This document shows, piece by piece, positions 6,793-7,388 of a stretch of DNA of 7,388 nucleotides. The DNA is from JBLHKS01 sp047620505. Its GTDB lineage: Bacteria > Verrucomicrobiota > Verrucomicrobiia > Verrucomicrobiales > DEV007. The notes under the pieces are model-generated. The model made no database searches. It was given only the letters and a program-made list of their open reading frames with translations, and was not told the origin of the DNA. Position 1 is the stretch's first letter, and every line of letters begins with the position of its first letter. The position numbers and the translations under genes were made by a program. The stretch lies in the NCBI GenBank assembly GCA_047620505.1, contig JBLHKS010000298.1, positions 1 to 7,388 of the forward strand, in the 5' to 3' direction.

Positions 6793-7077
6793 ATGAAACT
6801 CCAGGATGCAATCGCTCAGTTGGACTCACTCGATCGCGATGCCCACATCTTTGCTAGTCCTGAGCGTCCACTTCACGCTGGAACAACCGCTGTCGTCGGT
6901 CACTTCACTGAGGACGATGAACCGCCAGAGGAAGCGCAAGGGCTTCGAGAGTTCCTCGACGTATGGCACGCGAAGGATATGCTCGATGGGAAGATGCGAT
7001 TGCTGAAGATCGAAGAGCCGATCTCGCCAGAACGGAGGATGGAATTGTTTCTCTCAGTCGTAGCCGATGATGCTTAG
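6793..7077 (+). CDS. Small acidic hypothetical protein, 94 residues
   Basis: The function is not recognised. The sequence starts MKLQDAIAQLDSLDRDAHIF, continues with a proline and acid-rich loop (HFTEDDEPPEEAQ), then a helical segment (LREFLDVWHAKDMLDGK), and ends ERRMELFLSVVADDA. It is soluble, acidic, and has no signal peptide or cysteine. The ATG at 6793 was chosen because it follows a good promoter, is preceded by the purine-rich GAAGAA and starts the protein-like part; the frame stays open upstream to 6685 but that extension overlaps the promoter and looks non-coding. A small membrane-protein gene follows 14 bp after the stop, so the two probably form an operon. Confidence 0.65.
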   Translation: MKLQDAIAQLDSLDRDAHIFASPERPLHAGTTAVVGHFTEDDEPPEEAQGLREFLDVWHAKDMLDGKMRLLKIEEPISPERRMELFLSVVADDA

Positions 7078-7091
7078 AGCCCGTAAATTTG

Positions 7092-7289
7092 ATGCAACCG
7101 ATTTTCTATGCAGGCGTTGCTTTGATCGTATTGGCGATCGTCGTGTTCTTGCTCGAGGGCAAGGATCTTCGAGGCTTTGGACAGATGGCAGCATGGTTTC
7201 GGATGACGGTTTTCGTGATCGGTGTTGTGCTGACAGTTTGGGGACTCACCGCAAAAACCAACGCCGAATCGGGTAGGAACGGGGTTTGA
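7092..7289 (+). CDS. Small two-helix membrane protein, C-terminus altered by intron insertion
   Basis: This 65-residue peptide has two hydrophobic helices: about 4-23 (IFYAGVALIVLAIVVFLLEG) and about 38-54 (MTVFVIGVVLTVWGLTA), with a basic and aromatic loop between them. Its function is unknown. It starts 14 bp after the preceding gene on the same strand. The last codons (SGRNGV and stop) fall inside the 3' end of a group II intron that lies antisense to it, with the boundary near 7268. The original C-terminus was therefore probably replaced, and the native protein may have been longer. No Shine-Dalgarno site is evident; a TTG at 7089 would add one residue. Confidence 0.6.
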   Translation: MQPIFYAGVALIVLAIVVFLLEGKDLRGFGQMAAWFRMTVFVIGVVLTVWGLTAKTNAESGRNGV

Positions 7290-7388
7290 ACCCGCTCCCC
7301 CCACACCACCCGGCATGCGGGTCCGCACCGGGCGGTTCCCATCGGTCAAGTTGCCCTGAGTTTGCCCGGCTTCGGGCCGTCAGGGTAA
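7268..7388 (-). mobile_element. 3' end of a group II intron (domains V and VI), partial
   Basis: On the minus strand a domain V-like hairpin spans 7336-7305: a 9-bp lower stem (ACCGCCCGG with CCGGGTGGT), a 2-nt bulge on the 3' side (TG, 7315-7314) and a short upper stem (TGCGG with CCGCA). It is followed by a domain VI-like hairpin, GGAGCGGG (7298-7291) with CCCGTTCC (7283-7276), then an unpaired T and A, then CCC pairing with the preceding GGG, ending GAT. The bulged A at 7274 is seven bases from the predicted 3' end at 7268, the usual branch-point place. Upstream, CCCTGA/TCAGGG (7385-7380, 7359-7354) may be the domain IV base. The reverse-transcriptase ORF would lie beyond the window. The usual AGC triad of domain V is not obvious, so activity is uncertain. 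Confidence 0.7.

Noticed and set aside
1..7388. tRNA or rRNA genes, including a tRNA-Sec gene
   Set aside because: No cloverleaf or rRNA-like sequence was recognised on either strand by eye.

Overview
The window reads as a stretch of chromosome from a GC-rich bacterium. The gene styles suggest the Planctomycetota/Verrucomicrobiota group: secreted multi-domain proteins with carbohydrate-binding-like or HEAT segments fused to thioredoxin folds, a long alpha-gamma pyruvate:ferredoxin oxidoreductase chain, few Shine-Dalgarno sites and degenerate intergenic repeats. That placement is inference.

Layout. (1) 79-2312, minus: a 2-oxoacid (pyruvate):ferredoxin oxidoreductase alpha+gamma chain, recognisable throughout but broken by two frameshifts. 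(2) 2443-4101, minus: one 552-residue exported protein whose reading frame crosses an in-frame UGA at 3370-3372. (3) 4172-5224, plus, diverging from the previous gene: an exported HEAT-repeat plus peroxiredoxin-like protein whose frame crosses an in-frame UGA at 4868-4870, exactly where a CPxC redox motif would have its first cysteine (UPVC). (4) 5225-5845: about 620 bp without a convincing gene, holding hairpins and a degenerate 21-bp tandem array. (5) 5846-6493, plus: a helical hypothetical protein. (6) 6494-6792: an AT-richer gap with a long inverted repeat and a good promoter. (7) 6793-7077 and 7092-7289, plus: a small hypothetical protein and a two-helix membrane peptide. (8) 7268-7388, minus: the 3' end of a group II intron (domains V and VI), cut by the window edge.

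Main result. The window holds two neighbouring, divergently transcribed, probably exported selenoproteins, both with thioredoxin-like folds. Each UGA is followed at the expected distance by a stem-loop fitting the bacterial SECIS model: a 7-bp stem with a GGUC loop starting 32 nt after the first UGA, and a 6-bp stem with an AGUU loop starting 26 nt after the second. An ordinary gene caller would cut each gene into two ORFs. The pairing suggests a selenium-dependent extracytoplasmic thiol/peroxide redox module. The Sec machinery (selA, selB, selC, selD) is not in this window and must lie elsewhere for this reading to hold.
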